From Cinclus cinclus (lineage: Eukaryota > Chordata > Aves > Passeriformes > Cinclidae), in the NCBI RefSeq assembly GCF_963662255.1, contig NC_085046.1, forward strand, positions 141,933,762-141,997,761: DNA of 64,000 nt, read 5' to 3'. Below, piece after piece: positions 61,429 through 64,000 of the stretch. Position 1 is the stretch's first letter. Each line of letters opens with the position of its first letter. Position numbers and translations under genes: made by a program. The notes beneath the pieces were generated by a model, which was given only the letters and a program-made list of their open reading frames with translations, had not been told where the DNA came from and made no database searches.

Positions 61429-64000
61429 GAACCATATACACTATAAAAACCCAATACCTGTAATAAAATGTACATGTAATGCAATAGCTTATTTTGTTTA
61501 TGGTTGTACTCTTGTCAGCGATGACTAAGAAGATACGGTTGTAATTCTGTGATGGTTTTGTTGATAATGGAGTTTCTGCTCCTGAGCTGAAATCTTTGCT
61601 TCAAATTTTCTGCAGATTTTGAGTGCTTCAGTTCTTTGTTTAAACTAGTTGTGTCTTCTTAAATGGGGATCCCAGGGGCTGGAGTGAAACACGAAAGCTT
61701 TTAGGCAGTGTCCTGGTTCACTTGGCTTTCCAGGGTGCTTCTCAGCATTGTGGGTTTATTGCAGCTCCAGCTGCTCATGCACTCAAGTCAGGACTAGACC
61801 CTGCTATGGAGGGTGAGAGAAGCTTTTTGCAGTGGTGCAGTTTGCAGTAGGCATTATTCTGCCATAGATAAGGGGTTTATCTGTCCCCTTGTACTTGTGG
61901 TGACTGTAGTTTGAGGCCCATCACACTGGCTGGCCCTGAGGATTGAACTGTCAGTGCAGAGCACATGCTGATGGGGGCCCTTGCTTTCTGTGTACTTCAT
62001 TTCATCTGTGTGGAAGGAAAGGGGAAAAAAAAAGGGGAAAAGTCAGCAAAAACAAAAGCAGAATTTCTGCTGCGGCTGTTTTAAACAATGAATGAACCAT
62101 GATGTGATGTTTGTGGGTGTTTGTTTCATTTTCCCCTCATTTCTTTATCGAGCTTTTATTATCTCTCATCTTGGAGGTGGGAAGGTCCATTCTCAAGACC
62201 TGGTGAACCCAGACATCCCACCCCCCATTAGCTAGAGTGGTGGGGCAAAACCGCAAGAATAGAGATATCTGAGATTAAAAAAAAATAAATCTACATATCT
62301 ATCTGGAAGTAAGTGGTTTAAGCAGTGGCCTTGTGGTACACTGGACCTCTGGAGGTTGCAGCAGGAGATCTCCCAGTGATGCAACTCCCATGGTAGATGT
62401 TGTCATCTCTGTGAGCTGCCTGTCCTGCATCCTGGAGGCTGTGCTGTGCTTGCCATGGGTGCCAGAAGGGGAGCTGTGTCAGCTTCTCAGCTGCTACCAA
62501 AGCTGAGGAATTAGTTTAAACTGTTGATTTAATTAGGCTGGAGAACACAGCAAATAGTTTGTGCATGCCAGTAATGGGTGCCAGCAGGAGTGTCCTCTCA
62601 CTCCTGCCAACTGCACGGGTCTGCTCTCCAGAACATCTGAGAGCCGGATGCTGACTAAGAGTGGTGGTTGGGTTTGATCCCCTCTGGTGATTTTTGTGTC
62701 ATCATATTTAAAAAAAAACATCCCTTTCACTGGGAGGCTCATCACATGGTCTTTACAGGGTTCACATTCCTCAGTTATTCCTGGTGCCTTTAGATAGGCA
62801 GAGCTGTGATCTTTAGGTATTGTGCCTGATGTGCCCCAGGCCATCCTAATGAAAAGGACTGCATTAATGAAAAGGAACCACTTAAAATAGTGTACAATAA
62901 ACTATCACAAGCTTCTGGGCTTCGTGCTTGAGGGCTTGGATTTAGAAGGCAGTTTCACAGAGCTCCCTTTCTTAGGCCATGAGGAGAAGGAGAATGGCAG
63001 GAAATGGTGACATTAAAGCAGTTGAGGATCACAGATTCTCTCATCCCCCAGTATCCCACAAATGAGGCTGTTTGTAGCCCTTCGTTAGACTGTGTTAGGG
63101 TTGGGAGAGAACAGACTCCTTCATCTTCCCAATCCCTGTGGGGTCTTCAAGGATTTCACACTGTTGTGAGCGTTCATGAGAAGACAGGGAGATTGGATGC
63201 CCTCATATCATCTTGGGTGCATTGATGCACATTTCTACCAATGGAACTGTATCTGTTCAAGGAAAATCAGCAATTTCCCTTGGTTTCAGGTTCTTACTAG
63301 TGGTGGTTCTGGTACATGAACTGCATGGGGCAGCATATGGCAGCTGTGTGTGTTTCCAAAAGTAGCTGAGAGTAGTTAGACCTCAAATAAATTTAAATTG
63401 TACTCAGAGTTGATGCAGACACTTAGATTTTACTTGCAATAAGCTGTTTGCATCCAACTTGAGTAGCCAGGTGGTCTGAGGTTGGCAGCTGTGAGGACAT
63501 GCAGCCTTGAGAGGAGGGTGAGTTCTTACATGGATTTGCCCTGTGTCAGTGAGAATAACATTTACCAGTTAAATGGGCTTTGTTAGCTCAAGGCCAGAAC
63601 TTTGGTCGCTCTGGAAAGAGCAGGCTGGCTTTGGCAGGTTTGGATATCAACATGATGCATTTCCTGCTGGTAGGTGGTGGGAAATCCCACGTCTGCTGTG
63701 AAAAGAACACTCTTTCCTTGGAAAAGTATTTACTGAGATAGCAGTGATGGACAAGTCTCTCATGGTAAATGTGACTTCACAGATTGTGTTTTCACCCTAA
63801 TGGAAAAACTAAAAAAGGTATCTAACACAGGTCTGGAGGTTTGAAGGTAATGTGTTCTAAGAATAAATATTAAGAATTATTTTTGATCTTGGGCCAGGTT
63901 GTTTCAAGATCAAAATCAAGGCCAAGGCCTAAACCTCAGTTTAGGTTTTCAGGTCATTTTTATTGGCTTTGTTAATTCATGCTGCATATGAGGTAGGAGA
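61429..64000. other. PVT1 intronic, no gene seen
   Basis: No repeats of length, coding exons or structured RNAs recognised. Open frames do not exceed about 100 codons. Confidence 0.5.

Larger units (their letters stand above)
37833..64000 (+). other. PVT1: PVT1 intron 1 and further PVT1 body (inferred)
   Basis: Everything after the first donor is presumed to be PVT1 transcription unit, because mammalian PVT1 extends for hundreds of kilobases. No open frame in it resembles a protein. The contents are CR1 fragments, microsatellites and some strong splice-site pairs, described separately. No human PVT1 exon 2 (the circPVT1 exon) could be recognised by eye. Confidence 0.5.

Overview
This window is vertebrate nuclear DNA from a bird, probably a songbird, and it carries the MYC proto-oncogene and the start of its long non-coding neighbour PVT1. 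The bird call rests on a MYC protein that closely resembles what I recall of chicken c-Myc, on at least six CR1 LINE fragments with typical avian 3' ends, and on short, compact introns. The passerine call is weaker. It rests on a one-codon serine expansion in MYC exon 3, at a place where passerine indels have been reported.

Layout. Bases 1-15,300 are intergenic: AT-rich simple repeats, two CR1 fragments, a GATA-rich cluster near 8.9 kb and a small CpG-rich patch near 10.8 kb. Bases 15,300-16,945 are the MYC upstream control region. In order it holds a T/G-rich FUSE-like strand, a consensus CTCF site, a tandem array of an 18-19 bp CCCTC-containing unit, a long CpG island, a T21/A17 inverted repeat, a C/T-rich quadruplex-type element, a second CCCTC pair and a TTTAAA box. 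MYC covers about 16,945-20,985 on the + strand: a non-coding exon 1, coding exons 2 and 3 (418 aa), and a 3' UTR with two main poly(A) signals. Bases 21-36.8 kb are intergenic and hold a CR1 copy, a G24 run, a small CpG island with a CACGTG E-box, and an 18-bp palindrome. From 36.8 to 38.4 kb lies a second CpG island, the PVT1 promoter. It has a decamer minisatellite with an 88-bp higher-order period, a palindromic CRE, a first exon with a segment matching human PVT1 exon 1 as I recall it, and a consensus splice donor. The remainder to 64,000 is best read as PVT1 intron and body: CR1 copies, microsatellites and a few possible exons.

How it works together. MYC is a bHLH-zipper transcription factor. 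PVT1 lies downstream in the same direction, about 16.5 kb from the 3' end of MYC, against roughly 50 kb in human. In mammals the PVT1 promoter competes with MYC for enhancers, and a CTCF site about 2 kb upstream of MYC docks distant enhancers. The consensus CTCF site 1.5 kb upstream of MYC and the CpG-island PVT1 promoter suggest the same arrangement in a smaller space. No protein-coding gene other than MYC can be supported. The many other open frames are short chance frames, or long ones created by GC-rich tandem repeats.
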